A stretch of DNA of 64,000 nucleotides, taken from the NCBI RefSeq assembly GCF_000003605.2, contig NW_003155247.1, forward strand, positions 114,846-178,845. Direction: 5' to 3'. The DNA is from Saccoglossus kowalevskii. Lineage: Eukaryota > Hemichordata > Enteropneusta > Harrimaniidae. Every line of letters starts with the position of its first letter. Within the stretch, counting starts at the first letter, position 1. A program made the translations under genes and the position numbers. Below, one piece after another: positions 26,601-40,435 of the stretch. The notes under the pieces were generated by a model that did no database searches, was not told the origin of the DNA, and saw only the letters and a program-made list of their open reading frames with translations.

Positions 26601-28453
26601 GCATCTACAATATGTCTATCTTAGTCACAATCACAATATCTGATTGAATCATGATGGTCAATAGTATACAGACGCCCGCTAATTTTTTGTGACATAACCA
26701 TGCCCCAGGATTATACGAGACATTGTACACCCTATGATATATGTAAGATAAAAATATAACAACGATAACAATCTTTAATAAAAACAATGAAATTATTATA
26801 TATGATTCCATAATTATGTGTAAATACTTTTCATTGCCATTTGCGTGAAACTGAAAGCTTGTAATAGAATACATTTCCCGTCTTGTTTCACTTTGTATCT
26901 TTCGTTGCATGGATGGACGACTAAAGTACGACTAAAGAAAGTCTCTACTTGTACGTCGAGGATCAAGCTTTTTCTTTTCTGGCTGACCAGCATTTCTACT
27001 CGACTGTGCTTTCAAAACAAGGGAAATAATTATAGTGTTATTTTTTTCAAATATTCCGGGTAAAATGAAAAGTTGGATTGCTGAAAAGTGGAAATATTGC
27101 TGAAATAATATATCATCTGCTTCTTCCAGCACTCTATTCGTATGTAAATGTTGTTCAGACAAATGAATTACAATCAACACGCACTGTTTTGTGTAGTCTG
27201 TGCATTCGTGATGTTTGCTGAGATTTGTAATGCAAGTGTTAAATCTCAACAAAATGATTCGAGTGACTGAATAATATTTCTTTACAAACAAAATCGGATT
27301 GGCAATATGGACAATGTCTCGCATTATTAACGCACCGACAGAAAACCAACAAACATCAGACAACTTTCCGTCTAGCAGTATTTAATGTGGTAAGATGGAT
27401 TTGTAAACTATCCTGGCTTTCTTACTGCGAAGATACATACATATATGTATGTACGTACAATATAGCGGGATTTGTGTATATTAAATGCGTGCTATGTTTG
27501 CTGTGAATAGCGCCATTGTCCGTGTACTACTTTACAATCAAGACAAACTCAACTACAAACTACAAACCTGTGTAGGATAATTCCAACTTTTTTTTGCTGT
27601 CTCTACATTGTGTGCTCTATTAATTGTATTCTGTTCAAGCATGCATTATAACATCGTAAGCTGGTGGATCATCTACTGTGTTCCTACGTCTGTACATGTG
27701 ATTTTCACGTGGAATGCAAATGATATCTTCCACTCGAATATATATTAAAACGTCAGTCTATACATGTACTTTAGATTCTTGAAATCTCTTATTGCATCAT
27801 TTTACTTATATTATAATGAGTGTGCATAAGTTTTGGCGTGATTCTCACGTGCGCGGAAAATCATCAATACTCGTTATATCATCTAGAGTCTCTATATGGC
27901 GTACTCACTGTGAAAACAGAACTACGCGTTGAGGAGGAGTTTCCATTCGCTTTCAGTAAACTCGATTTCAGGAACAAATTTTATTTTCAAAAGAGAATAT
28001 TGACCTATTGACCTTGTTGATGGAAATTGTATTTGTGAAATGGTAAACTAATAAAGTATTTGATATATGTTCTTTGGCGGCTTTCCAATTGCCGACTAAC
28101 AGCGTTATGCTATGTGAAACATTATGCAAATAAAAGGTCTAGGTCACTATTGGCTAATATATAATTAACATTTCTAGTCAAATTAATTTAATTAAGTTGG
28201 ATGGTTTACACATACTCTGTATATCCGATATACCGACAGCTGGACACTTGATTACGCTTTGTAAAAACAAAACTCCACAGATCAGATTGTCAGAAGTATA
28301 TTTTCGAATATTTACGAAAAACGATTAGCATGTAACAATATTGTTAGTTAAACAATCATCTGATCAAAGGTGACATGTCATCAAGGTATGTTTCCGATTA
28401 CTAATATCATTTTGTTGCAGTTCGTAGCCCACTTATCTATGTAAAAAGTATTC

Positions 28454-28530
28454 ACTGTCGCTGGGGTGAGCGTCTGCTAACAGCGACATTGCGTATTTGT
28501 CGTGGCCGTGGGTTTGAATCTCGCCTTGTG
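28454..28530 (+). repeat. tRNA-derived SINE-like fragment
   Basis: An A-box-like stretch (GGGTGAGCGTCTGC) and a B-box-like stretch (GGGTTTGAATCTCGCC) are spaced as in a tRNA, but no acceptor stem pairs, so it is not an intact tRNA. Confidence 0.45.
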
Positions 28531-29274
28531 TGTTTATATATTCGTAATATGCTAATAATGTATTTTAGTGCCAACTGGAACATATATCATGCAGTGAAAG
28601 TGAAAGTAGCCGAGACTGAAAATAAACTCAATCTGACGCTGATTACCATGCCAAACCGCCGAACAACTCAAATGTATTTGCATATTGTCCCGACGTCGAT
28701 TGCAAGAATCAGCTCGGGGCTATTTCTCGGTCTCATCGTCCGATCAGATTCATATAACCTGTATTGTATAACTACTAAAGACATTTGAAAGAATTCTATG
28801 TGTGACATACTATGCTTTACTATTAAACATGTTAGTTGAGTATTGTAGCCACACCCAAAGTAAAGTTGTCAACTCAATTCGCACAAACTACAATACACAT
28901 TGGCAAAAGACATCAATGTATGCGTATGTTTAATTAGTCTTAGTCGAGGCATTATAAACAATTTAAAAAATGTAATTAATATCTTTATCTTCCCACCCTG
29001 TATTTTGAACAAAAAATAAATTGTGTTAAGAATGTTTCGGTAGTGCCTTTATTTAACGTCATATCTAATTATATATAATCTCATGATATCTTGTCATTGG
29101 TTGACGTCAGCAGACACGAGTTTGTTTCGGAGGATAGGGATTGAATAATAATATTGAACATACACACATGAGCTTGTCAAAATGAACCATTGTTACTACA
29201 GTCTGTAATTATCGAAGCGTAGTAACCCGGACAACATTCAGACAGCGCGTACAATGACAAAAGTTTGCCAGTAT

Positions 29275-29385
29275 GTGACGTAACACTGTGGTGATATGGA
29301 TTTTTTATCTGTCCCGTCTCACGTCACATTGTGGTGATATGGATTTGTTATCTTCCCTGTCTTACATCACACTGCAGTGATACGT
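29275..29385. repeat. Tandem repeat, 43-bp period, about 2.5 copies
   Basis: Units anchored on CACTGTGGTGATATGG begin at 29284, 29327 (CATTGTGG) and 29370 (CACTGCAG, partial). Confidence 0.8.
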
Positions 29386-32300
29386 AAGTTATGCATTTAA
29401 TAAAGATTAATATGGAATGCGGTCAAAAAGTGGTGCACATTATTGCTTTTGTTTCTACACACTTAGAAAGGTTTTTAGATAGTATAATATATTAAATATA
29501 TTTAAATAAAATAATTAAATTTATGTGTACATTACGAAAACAATATTTGATGTTATGACGTAGACGGTTTTGTAAACAAAGATTAAATGAGAGATTGACT
29601 GGTGTCAAATTGCTCGGTACAGAGAATAGAACATTCACGCATTATGTAATAGTGCATTTGACAGCCACGTGGAGCCAGTGAGATTTCAAAACACATGTAC
29701 GGTATTTCATGTCTAGTATTATTTCTCAAAGAATACTTGATCGTTTGCCCATTCAAGAGACTGTTTACAGGTTGACCACGTGAATTTACTAATATATGCA
29801 TAGAGGCCAACCACATCGTCTCTGTTTTGTTTAATACAAGCTGGTCATTAGACGACAACATTCCACTAATGTCGTCGGTAATTTCAACATAGTGTCAATT
29901 GCTTCATTCCTACTGGCTGATTTAATTAGACGTTGGGATCGGTGTATGCCGTGATTAGACATACTGAAAAAAAACTCTCCGACAACAATGGATCTAGATT
30001 TATTAAATGACCGCGAATTTAAATTTATACAATAATTATCAAAATCCGTTACCAAATAGTCCACAAATGAGAGAATTTAGTTTAATCTTGTTATTAGTTA
30101 TGTATCTCTTCAATTATTGTTAACCCCCATTTTATTCAAACGTATTCATGACGTTTTTATTCCGTAATTATCGATTTTACACCTTTCCATAAACGATGTT
30201 TATTACCATACCTTGTCGACCCATTGCTGATTCATTCCATTTCTTATTCAACATTTGCTCAAAAGCGCATGCCCAATTTACAGTGGCGTTTCAAATCGTA
30301 ACAAAAAACGTGTTTGTTGTTCTGTGTGATTAAATAATTATTTAACATCATATAACTATGAATAGTATGACCTTACCCGGGCCTACCCATGGTTGATTGA
30401 GCAAAACCTAATTATTACATTGACTATTCGCCTGAATGCTTACACGTTCCTCTATTCAATTCTTATTTCTGTACATATTTATGAATATTGTACATTCATT
30501 ATTATATCCAACAATCATATGTGGTATATATAAAATCGGTGTTCGTTTAGTGGAAATATAAATTGAATATTACTCGACACCTCCTTTGTGTTTTTCCTGT
30601 TACAAATTCCCCCTGTTTTTTTTTTTTTTTTTTGTTTTTTTTTTTTGTTGTTGTTTTTGTTGTCTTCGATTTAAAAAAAAAACTTATAAGCTGAGGTGAG
30701 GTATATTTACAGCTGTTATTTATTTATTGATTTAATTTTTAATATTTTAGTTTGAACGATTCTTAATTTGACATTTGCAGTGTTCGTGATAGAATGATAA
30801 TTTATTTTGTTTGACTTTATCAAGTAAAAAAAATCACTAAAATAGTTTAGACATGTTTCAGCCAATGGACAAGTCAGTGTAAAGCAATGGCAGCTCTGAC
30901 GTATGTTTCCGAGTCGTAATTATTGTCTGATTAATCGGAACATTTTCATTATATTAATGGCATGTACGTAATGTATTCCATGTGTACTTTACCCAGTTTG
31001 TGGGTTTTTTCAATGTTACGTCTAAGTTACTGAAATTTATAGACTCGCATATGCATAGTTGCTAAAACCCGTGGCCTCTTTCCATCGTACTTTACAGTCG
31101 CAGAACAAAATTGCACGAATCTCATTAAACGCCGTGAGCCAATGTCACTAAGCATCGGGAAGCTATAGTAAAATATTACACAAGAAGGTTAGACGAAGAG
31201 TTAAGCAACCTCGTGGCTCGTAAACTCATTTGACTCTATGGTTAAAATTGTGAAGAAATTGCAATCAAAATATATTGGACACCTTATTCCAAATAGAAAG
31301 GAAAAACTTGAGAACCATTTTTAATATATATATATAGGGAATATCTGTAAAAGACTTTTTTTCAAAAAAATGTGCTTATGAACGATTTATTATCCCGCGT
31401 GCTTTTAATGTGATAATCGTCCGAATACAAATCAATAACCGGTATAAGGCTGTGAAAGCTAAATAGAATTACATTTATTTTACATCAAACGATTATTTTA
31501 AGATAGTGTGTGAAAACGAAAGCACAAAATAAGACATCCAATCAAGTGAAAATGCCTATCACATCCTGGGGTCTTGCTTATTACCATCATCATCGGCTGT
31601 GACTTATACGCACCCATTAAATTCGCATCGTTGAGTTGCCAGGTTCGGAATTCGATTTCTGTTATCCTTTTCAGCTAAACGAGAGATTAATCGCTGACAG
31701 TACGTGCTGAACATTCTGTGAACGTAGAGACATTCACAAACTAATGAATACAAACGACTCAATTTCGAGTCAGTTCTTTATGTTTTCTTCAATTCAAGTT
31801 AGTGTCTGGGTGGATTACTTGGCCCACGCTGACCTTGTGTGTACAATCACCTTTTCTCACTTTTGACGTGAGAACTATATCAGATTTACTGTAACATTAA
31901 AAGAGATAGGGACGTTTAATTTTCCAGGGGTTAATTGACAGACAAGTACAAGTGCTATAAAACGGAAAGGTCGATTTAATGTGGCTGCCTCGTCCTTTAA
32001 AGATCATTTGATTTTAGACAACAAACACAACAATTACCCAGACTGCTGACTGGAACCGGTCAATATACATACATAGCGCCCTCAATAGCTACATTGTTGA
32101 TACGTCACGTGAGGCTTGCGCTATCATTTCTGTTACCACGTGCTGACGAGGTGGGAGACTCGTAGCATATCGCTTTTCAGAAAGAAGTTTTAGAAATTCG
32201 CCCCCACTCCGGAAACTGGAAAAGAATTCATATATGTTTCAGTGACGAATGAACATGTTTTATTACTTTATTTATGTGGAGACATTTTGTGATTGAGCTT

Positions 32301-34286
32301 CAATAATAAATAGATTAACTTTTGAAACTTTAATACCATTAATTGTGAATACTGTGGTGTAGTTTTTTTCCTTGATTACGTACAAATTGTATGTGATTCG
32401 TGTTGACGTTAATATGCAAATGTGGCCCCTGGAGCGTGACATTAAGGAGTTCATTAGTTCTGCTACATATATTTTGCGTAAAAATATGACTCTAATTTGC
32501 AAGCAAATACCCGTGTAACTTTATCTTCGAACCAATTATCATTAGAAACACTATAATCGTCTCTCATTTCCCGCCTAATGGGTTCCCAGAAACTGACAAT
32601 ACGGTCGTTTGAGATATACTCAAAGCTATGTGCGCGTGTGCACCTTTTTAACTACAATGCCGGTGTGACAAAATGTACAGGTTTTAATATCACCGGGGAC
32701 AATATGGTTTGTCAACATATGAAAAGTTGTCTCCAAAAGCGCCAATAGACTTCGCATTGTTTTCAACATTAAACTGAGTGAAATTTGGCCATACGAGTAA
32801 ATTCTGGCCAATATAATGATTTGTGTTTTATTGTCTTTTGTTTGTTTTGTTTTTTTACTTGAAATGGCTAATTCTATGTGTAATTGTACATGTATGATCA
32901 TAAGTTGGTCGACTAGGCAATATATATTATATACTAGTACAGTCCCCTACAATTCTTGGAACTTAGCGTTTTCATTGATCGATCGGTATCCCGGTTTTTC
33001 GGAAAATAATCGGGCTGTGATTGAAATCAATGGACAAACAGAAACCAAATAAAACATTTTCCGTTGACTGTCAGATCATGTATACTACGTGAAATTGATG
33101 GTAAAACAGAACAAAGAAATGTCATAGCGTTGTACTAGCATTAAAACATCGTGTACGATTTCAACATCCGGGAAAGTATTTTGGTTGTTTCAACTTTTAG
33201 TAATATGGTAATAATGTATCTACATTTGGTGATAGTCAATTTTGAAGTAAAGATATTTCAACGCCATATCCCCTGCAAATGAACGGATGTTTTGACATAG
33301 AACAATAAATCGAAACTCAAGTTCAAAATCAAATCATTCGATTTTTTGCGGCAGACTTTTTGGTTCGTGCCTTTCGGGAGATCTCTATGTAAACAGATAA
33401 TCAACTATTTTTGGTGAATCGAAATGTTAATCAGCAAAATCCCTGATGCCTGGCTATAATTGTGTGGAATGCTTGAACAATAAAAATTCCGTGATTCTTT
33501 CATTGTGAAGATATCCTGGTCATTTTCAACTGGAAAATTATCTATCAGCGTGTTTTCATATGTCGCTTGGCAGTGAACTTTATATGTGTAACTGAAACGT
33601 CTACGACTCGGACTCACTACCGCTGCATATTAAATCTATAATTGAAATAAGAACTCAACACTCCTCGTTATTACGTAGAAGAAGGGCTCGGGTGGCTATG
33701 TCACTCCCATTATTTGCTATATTCGAGTCCTGTTACCACACAATAATATGAATTTTGATGTTTTGTGGAGTTTAATTTTCACAAATTTGTCATGGAAATA
33801 ATTTTGTTAATTTACATGTCCATTTGGACTTTTTAGCGGATTATATTCATGAATGATTTTATTCAAATTATTCCCTACATATCGATTTCGAATGCAAGAT
33901 TAGGCAAGTATACTGAGCCTATCCTGATGGGTGGCAATGTCGGTACATCGCACCAAACTTAGTGAGTGTGGAAGATGGGAAAACGGGTAGCGAGAGGGGT
34001 GAATTACAGTATGCCATCCCGTCATTCAAAACCTTCATTTACCCAATATTGTTTGAAAGCCTGGTTACCAGAAGAGAAACGTGTTTGAACATATTAGATA
34101 ATATTTATTTGCATAAGCATCACGTGACACATTGCCGGACCTTGTCAAAAGGACACTGTAGTATTTCCGGGTGAAATTTACGGGATACAATCAGTTTTAC
34201 TATTTATATTTATACCAATCTTGGTCACGTGACCTATTGTTCTAGCCGTTTGTTTATTTTAGTAAATCTACACGTGACACTTTGTC

Positions 34287-34417
34287 TCAAAGGGTGGTTC
34301 GTCGCGCCGCGTCCTGTTCGATTTGGGACTCATAGCGACGTACACAACGCGTGTAAAATACATTGTTTATTTACATGAAATTCGAACGCGCGCTGCGCGA
34401 CGACCACAGCGATTTAA
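34287..34417 (-). repeat. CpG-rich TTAA-flanked MITE, copy B (inverted)
   Basis: A 131-bp inverted copy of 4776-4907, sharing long blocks such as TGTACACAACGCGTGTAAAA on the same scale. One flank is TTAA, the other TCAA, consistent with a decayed target duplication. The start of the long open frame at 34363 lies within it and is not a gene. Confidence 0.7.
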
Positions 34418-34604
34418 TGTTAATTGTGAAACGACCACGCTTATATTCATATGCAGAGTGTAATGTCTACAGTAGCATTTATATGCTAAGTGTAACTGCA
34501 ACAGATAACAGTGACATATTTTGTAAACCGGAATTGTCTTGCACCTTGGCTACGAGATTTCGTTTTAAGTTATTGAAAAAGTTGGTCAAGAATCCACGAC
34601 CGGG

Positions 34605-34735
34605 GGCGACAGAATGCGCGACCACTTGCGCCTTCTGGGCGCAAGGGGTAGTGGGCAGACCCCCCCCCCCCCCCAATGCAAAATGTCGTGCCGCCGCCTC
34701 TGAGGTAGAGCCCATAACCACTGAGCTATTAGATT
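34605..34735 (-). repeat. Dispersed repeat with tRNA-like head, copy 1
   Basis: Minus strand reads TAGCTCAGTGGTTATGGGC, an A-box-like start, then a GGCGGCACGA block and a G run (a C run of about 15 on plus), then TCTGCCCACTACCCCTTGCG. The GGCGGCACGA block and what follows recur at 44076-44150. Confidence 0.5.
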
Positions 34736-36345
34736 TCCGATCGAGGTTTCTGAAAAAAAGGGTATTAGAAAAATCATGTCTATGTCAAATGTTACGTATT
34801 GAATTATTGACGAGTAAATGACAAAGTGTACAATGCAACGCAACTGATTGCTGAATCTTTCAAGTTTATCGTTTTCTTCGCGGTATAAGTCGTTAATCGC
34901 ATCTCGGCCTCGCGCGTTGACAAAAAACTATGACATTTACAGTTGTAAACGTACTCTAACTCGTGCGATTAACCATACATAAATATGTCCTGACTGTTTT
35001 AAGAACCTATTTTTAAGCGCTTACAGAAATTTGTTTTTCCTCTTAGTGATTAATATTCACTATTAGTTAACGCCTCTGATGGGCCATTATTCCGTGACAA
35101 AGAATTGTATTTCAAAACCGAGACACATTCGTATCTCTCATTGTCTAGTAAATCATCGGCGTAAATTTAAAACACTAACCATGAAACTAATTGTACGTGG
35201 TTCGTAGTTCCATGCACCATGGAGGTAAAAGACAGAATGCCTGCACTAACGAACTATATGTGATGGGAGTCCCAGTGACATAGTTAATTTTATTATTCAA
35301 AGTTGAAAAACACAGAAAAAGCATAGTGACTACTAAACACAAATGGGTCAAATTTTCAAAGTACAACCAAATTTATTGACAAGTGCTGCCGTGGAATATG
35401 GTAATCACATTGTTAAGAGAATAATTTCATATCAAAAGGTGTGAATTGTGAGGAAAAGCGTGTACATGTTGCCATAGCAACCAAGGGGTGACCCATTGTC
35501 AGACATTACTGTTCCACGGTGCGCGGCAAAAATTGCTCAGGTAAAAATGACACCTGTCCACAATGCCTGTAGTATGGTAATTATCAAAGGACAATTCCAG
35601 TACGGTAGCCGTATTTCATCATCGCATTTCACCATATGTTCATTTCAATTAATAAAGATCAATTATTGTAATAAAACAATTATTTGATTCGTCACCCAAG
35701 TGAAGTTAGTTATCCAATGAGCAGTAATTTGACTTTCTTGTCACCAGTATTGTCGAGGGTTTGTAAGCGATGGTGTTGACGTTGTAGGTTAGGGGGAGCA
35801 TTGCTTGTACATGTATATGTTAATAAAATTCATTCTTTTTTATTACAGCTGCGGTTGGGCGTTCCCTGTGCTACACAAAAAAACTGCATCACTTATACAA
35901 TTTAGTTTAATGACTAAAACGTTAATATTGATGTGTGAGCAGCTGACAATACTGGAATCCAAGGTACTCCGAGAAAAAATATCGAGAGTTGTGATTCTAA
36001 TCGTTACTCAACAATCTGGGTATTCTTAAAAAGGCGCCAGTTTGTCGCGATATAAAACTGCATGATGGCGACCAGTCATGTGTTGTGTGAATTGAAGGTA
36101 GCTGTTGCAATGTAATCGATTACAACACTGGAAACGTGGTGCCCCGCAGAGTGAAATATAGCGATGCTGTGTCCAGCCTCCAAACTGACGTGCAAGCGAT
36201 TGTATATTATCAAAATTCTTAAGACAGAAATTAGCTGATAATAAAGTGCTTAAATATACCAACTCAGTCATACCTAGCACTGTTTTCTATCACAGCATAT
36301 CGCGTGTAAATGCTATCCGAATAAAATAAAACGAATAAACGACTG

Positions 36346-36395
36346 NNNNNNNNNNNNNNNNNNNNNNNNNNNNNNNNNNNNNNNNNNNNNNNNNN
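36346..36395. other. Assembly gap, 50 N
   Basis: Run of N. Confidence 0.99.
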
Positions 36396-37132
36396 AAATA
36401 ACATAATGCGATTGTATGTTTAAATTGTAAAATTAATCTGGGTTTGTTTAGATAACTCGTATTCTTTTTTTCAATATAGTTTACGAAGCTAACGAATGTT
36501 TGTTTGTTTTTATATTGTCGCGAATTAACACTGCCATCTGTGGCGCTGTTGCCGGGTTTAAATCGAAAATAATAAACCAGGACAGACAATGAGAACATAA
36601 AAATCCTTCATAGTTCATATTCCTGTCAGAAGAACACGATTCGGAGATAAGAACGCGATATTTTACTGCCCTATTGGGAGCACGAATGTGAGAAAAGATT
36701 CTCAATATCTTGTTAAAATCCGATCCCGTACGCGCGGCTCGTAAATCGTTCTCAGGTGACTCAATTACCGAGACGACAGTTGCCCGATTTTGTCGATTAG
36801 CAACGGGGATGGGCGAGTCCCAAGTGTGTTCATGGAATAGCAACATATATGCTATATATATTTATATCTATACTACATAGAACCGACTATACTACCGAAT
36901 GACCTGCTCCCAGGCGAGTTTGAGATAACGTCTGTTAGACTGCATGACATCATTCATATTTCACAAGAACGCTTATCAGACATTTAGTGAATTAACCGAG
37001 TGTTCGTGGTTCTGGAAAAGCGACTTCCATAATTTTGAAAATTCCAATTTAATATCGTCTGTTTGCTTTCTGTTTTTAATTGTTTACCATACAACACAGT
37101 TTCTAACTAACTTGATAATACAAATAGGCTGC

Positions 37133-37411
37133 TCATTCATTCATTCATTCATTCATTCATTCATTCATTCATTCATTCATTCATTCATTCATTCATTCAT
37201 TCATTTATTCTTTCAATCATTCATTCATTCAATCATTCATCTATTCATCATTCATCCATTCATCCATTCTTTCATTCATTCATTCATTCATTCATTCATT
37301 CATTCATTCATTCATTCATTCATTCATTCATTCATTCATTCATTCATTCATTCATACATTCTTTCATTCATCCATTCTTTCATTCATCCATTCATTCATC
37401 CATTCATTCAT
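37133..37411. repeat. (ATTC)n microsatellite, interrupted
   Basis: About 280 bases of tetranucleotide array with variant units in the middle (CAAT, TTTA, CATC). The long open frame over it reads His-Ser-Phe-Ile repeatedly and is not a gene. Confidence 0.95.
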
Positions 37412-38560
37412 CTGAAATAATTTGTTTGCATTCATGTCGAGAGTATACCATCAACTATAATTTATTAAATTTCATTTAGTAATTAATGTTTTCGATCACC
37501 ACACACGAATTTTTACATTGCGTTTAGTGACTATAGACCAATTGATATGGCAACGGTCATATCAAAGTTGTACGAAAACATTGTATTGGCCAGCTGTGAT
37601 AAATACAGACGACTGACCCATTCATCCTGGGGGACGGGGCACTCCATTGATATGTGTATTTTTCTTCACATGGCGAGTACTGGTGTAGATACCTGTAATC
37701 GAATAAATCATTGGACACTGATCCGAAAACATTGTATTGAGGTGGTGGTATTTTGGTATATATAGTGCCCAGCTATTAAATGTTTCACGCCCTCGACGGT
37801 GTAAGAGAGAGTGCAATTCTGTCATCGTCCCATCATTTTACTGTGTATGTTGATAGTCTAAATTGTTGGACATCATTTGTCAGGAATTATGTAATACTGA
37901 CATCCTGTGTGCGAGTGACATCATACTATCATGCAATTTTGTTAAAGTCTTACTAGTATATTGACAAATTCTTCTTTTTGCTGTCATGTCGTTGGATCTA
38001 TATATTAAGAGTCAGCTTGTGTTTGAAACTCGGTTTTATTGACATTTAATATATTGTTTAATGTTTAATATACTTGTTTCTTTTTTGTGACTTGCATGAG
38101 TCTAATCTCGAATTAAATTAAATTTCGTGGTTTTCATTGCTGGCCTTCTGAGTAGCTATCTAACCTCGAAATTAGATGTATTATGTAAATACATACTATC
38201 TAGATTACATTTTCTTAAATACATGATTAATGACTAAAAAACTTACATAACAATGCAATACTAAGCAGACATGGGTGCGTGGATAATGATGGCAAAGTAA
38301 ATTTCTAGTATTTTCTAGAATCTTGGTTTTTGGCGTAAATTTACTAATTAATGTAAGCAATCACAATTTAAAGTTTAAGTGTGGTTCTCGAATTTATGCC
38401 TGTGGCGGCGACATCTCCCTTTCAACAAGAGAATTTTGAAATGAACGACGAAATTAAGTCTTATTTTCTTTTTCTTGACGCACTAGGATTCTTTTCAGGT
38501 ATTTTACAGCGTAAATTACGATAGACTAAAAGAAAGTGGAATCTACAATGTTTCCAGTCA

Positions 38561-38584
38561 GTTATGTGAAATCTTTCACATAAC
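38561..38584. repeat. Perfect 11-bp inverted repeat, 2-nt centre
   Basis: GTTATGTGAAA and TTTCACATAAC around TC. It could be a dimer-binding site or cruciform; no gene is seen beside it. Confidence 0.7.
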
Positions 38585-39580
38585 GACATTTAGTTGTACG
38601 TCTATTTAGAAAATATGAGCCAGAGTAACGTTGAGGGCGTCTGAGTTATTTTCTGATACGTTTTATATTTTGAGGCAAAGTGCAAAAATCTTTACATAAC
38701 TGGACGCGTGGCGAATCAACACGTCTTTTGATTGTCACGTTGCTATAGTGCAGTCATGTCATTTGTTGAAACTTTGTTCACACACTGTTATTCAAAAGTG
38801 CTATCGCCTTTTATGAAATCGTCATTTCCGTGTTTGAAAAACTTGAGTAATAAAATTATTTTAGGGTCGGTGTCGAATCGTGTATTGTCTCTATGTTTGA
38901 GCCGAAAGTGGGCGTTGGTGTTTTTTGTTGTTAGGAAATAGTTACGGTTCTCGGAATTCCCACAGCCACATGGGAACAGACCTGACTGCTAACATTGTAG
39001 TTTGCGCTTGTCTTCCGTTTGTTAACATTTGTTGTTGGGCTCGCCGGCGATTGAAAATATACAACTAACCGAAAAGACCCCCCCCCCAGTGATTCAATAA
39101 AGTGAAACGTTGCCACTACAGTTATAAAATGGAGAATTAAAGCGAAAATCTAAATTGTGATTACGTACCACCAAATCATCAATTGAATTTAAGTCAAAAA
39201 CCTAAATATTATATTCCATACATTTTGGGAATTCACTTGGACGTCATTAGCCGTCATGGACCCACATGCTGTTCACATACCAAATACATAGTACGAGGGT
39301 TAGGTAGCAAAAAACTTGGATATAATGTTCAAAATGCGAAATTGAATATTTGCTGTAATTAAAAAACAAAAGAAGATATATATGATTTTATTGCGATTGA
39401 GGGCAGTATAATAACAAGATATGCGGCAAGCGAGTATAGTATGTGAAGCCTTTATAATGAAGAATTCTCACTGAAAAGAAACGAAAAGACAACCAACGTT
39501 TATATTTTTTTTTAGAAATATGAGGACGAATTGCTTCAAGCCCGGATTTTTGTCAAACGTAGAGGGCGTTATTAATTATG

Positions 39581-39791
39581 TACTGTAAAATGACTAATTT
39601 TCACTTGGTTTAAATTTCGCTGATTTACCATTTCAGGTATATTCAGTGGGTTTTAAATTCACGGTTTTGTCATTTAGATAATGTATTCTATGCTAAATTT
39701 TACATATTCACTGGGTTTTAATTTAGCGCATTTTTCATTCAGCGAAATAAGCCAAATTAAAACCCAGTGAACAATTGATCCTTTTACAGTA
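39581..39791. repeat. TA-flanked MITE with internal triplication
   Basis: The ends TACTGTAAAA and TTTTACAGTA begin inverted repeats of about 45-50 bases. Inside, a motif CACTGGGTTTTAATTT-like recurs three times in direct orientation (39602, 39643, 39708) and once inverted at the right end. The TA-flanked CTGTAAAA terminus suggests a Tc1/mariner-type non-autonomous element. It lies just beyond the 3' end of the micro-exon gene. Confidence 0.7.
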
Positions 39792-39913
39792 TAGTGTCAA
39801 AATAAAAACAAATACGTGGCAGCCAACGCCAGAGGGCACTCTAAAGTTTGGTCTCCAGAGAAACACTTAGCAAGAAGAAACAAGGCAGATGCATTTCAAA
39901 AGATAACACTTAT

Positions 39914-39919
39914 TTTATT
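39914..39919 (-). promoter_or_regulatory. Possible polyadenylation signal of the micro-exon gene
   Basis: AATAAA on the minus strand about 520 bases past the stop codon. It is the first canonical hexamer I noticed downstream; such hexamers are common by chance in AT-rich DNA. Confidence 0.3.
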
Positions 39920-40435
39920 ACATCCAATCACGTTGCATATTTTAATAACAGTGTACAACTATTATACTATTTACTTTTTTTCACCGTCGACACCGCGTGA
40001 CATCTTATCTCATAATGTTGTCACAAATAGAGCCTGACATGGGAAAACATTGACATCAATTTACAAATCGTTGGTAGTAAGAAATATTATAGAAGTGACG
40101 TATGTGACGTCACTTCCCCCATCTCAGGCTCGATCTGCAATCGTATTAACGAGTTGGTATTTACATTCACGCGAAGTTCTCGTTTTTATACATGCGGAAA
40201 AGTATAGAGAAAACAAAAATTGTTCATCAAAACGATATAATATAAAGAAAATATTTTGGGGTTAGTAAATTTTAACTGACCAACGATTACCAGGGAATGC
40301 GTACAGATTCTATAATTTTGTTACAAAGTGATACGAAAAGGCCAGCCATGATTATGGAGTTTAAAAATACGATAAAGCGAAAATCAAATTCAATAATGAG
40401 TTTTCTTCTTCGAATTTAAGACGGCGCCCTCAGTG

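Larger units (their letters stand above)
21888..34286. other. Mostly featureless non-coding DNA
   Basis: Holds the 43-bp tandem repeat, a SINE-like fragment and a poly-T run at about 30617-30647. Frames of 90-143 codons (22058, 23034, 26605, 26932) lack motifs or credible splice partners. Confidence 0.55.
34736..39580. other. No gene recognised
   Basis: Holds the 50-N gap, the (ATTC)n array and a perfect palindrome; no supported exon. Confidence 0.55.

Noticed and set aside
26932-27363. 143-codon minus-strand frame
   Set aside because: No recognisable motif, overlapping frames on the other strand and AT-rich codons; judged chance.
34363-34821. 152-codon plus-strand frame
   Set aside because: Begins in the CpG-rich MITE and runs through a poly-C tract and the tRNA-like repeat; composite of repeats.
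36944-37420. 158-codon frame rich in Ser-Phe-Ile-His
   Set aside because: Translation of the (ATTC)n microsatellite.
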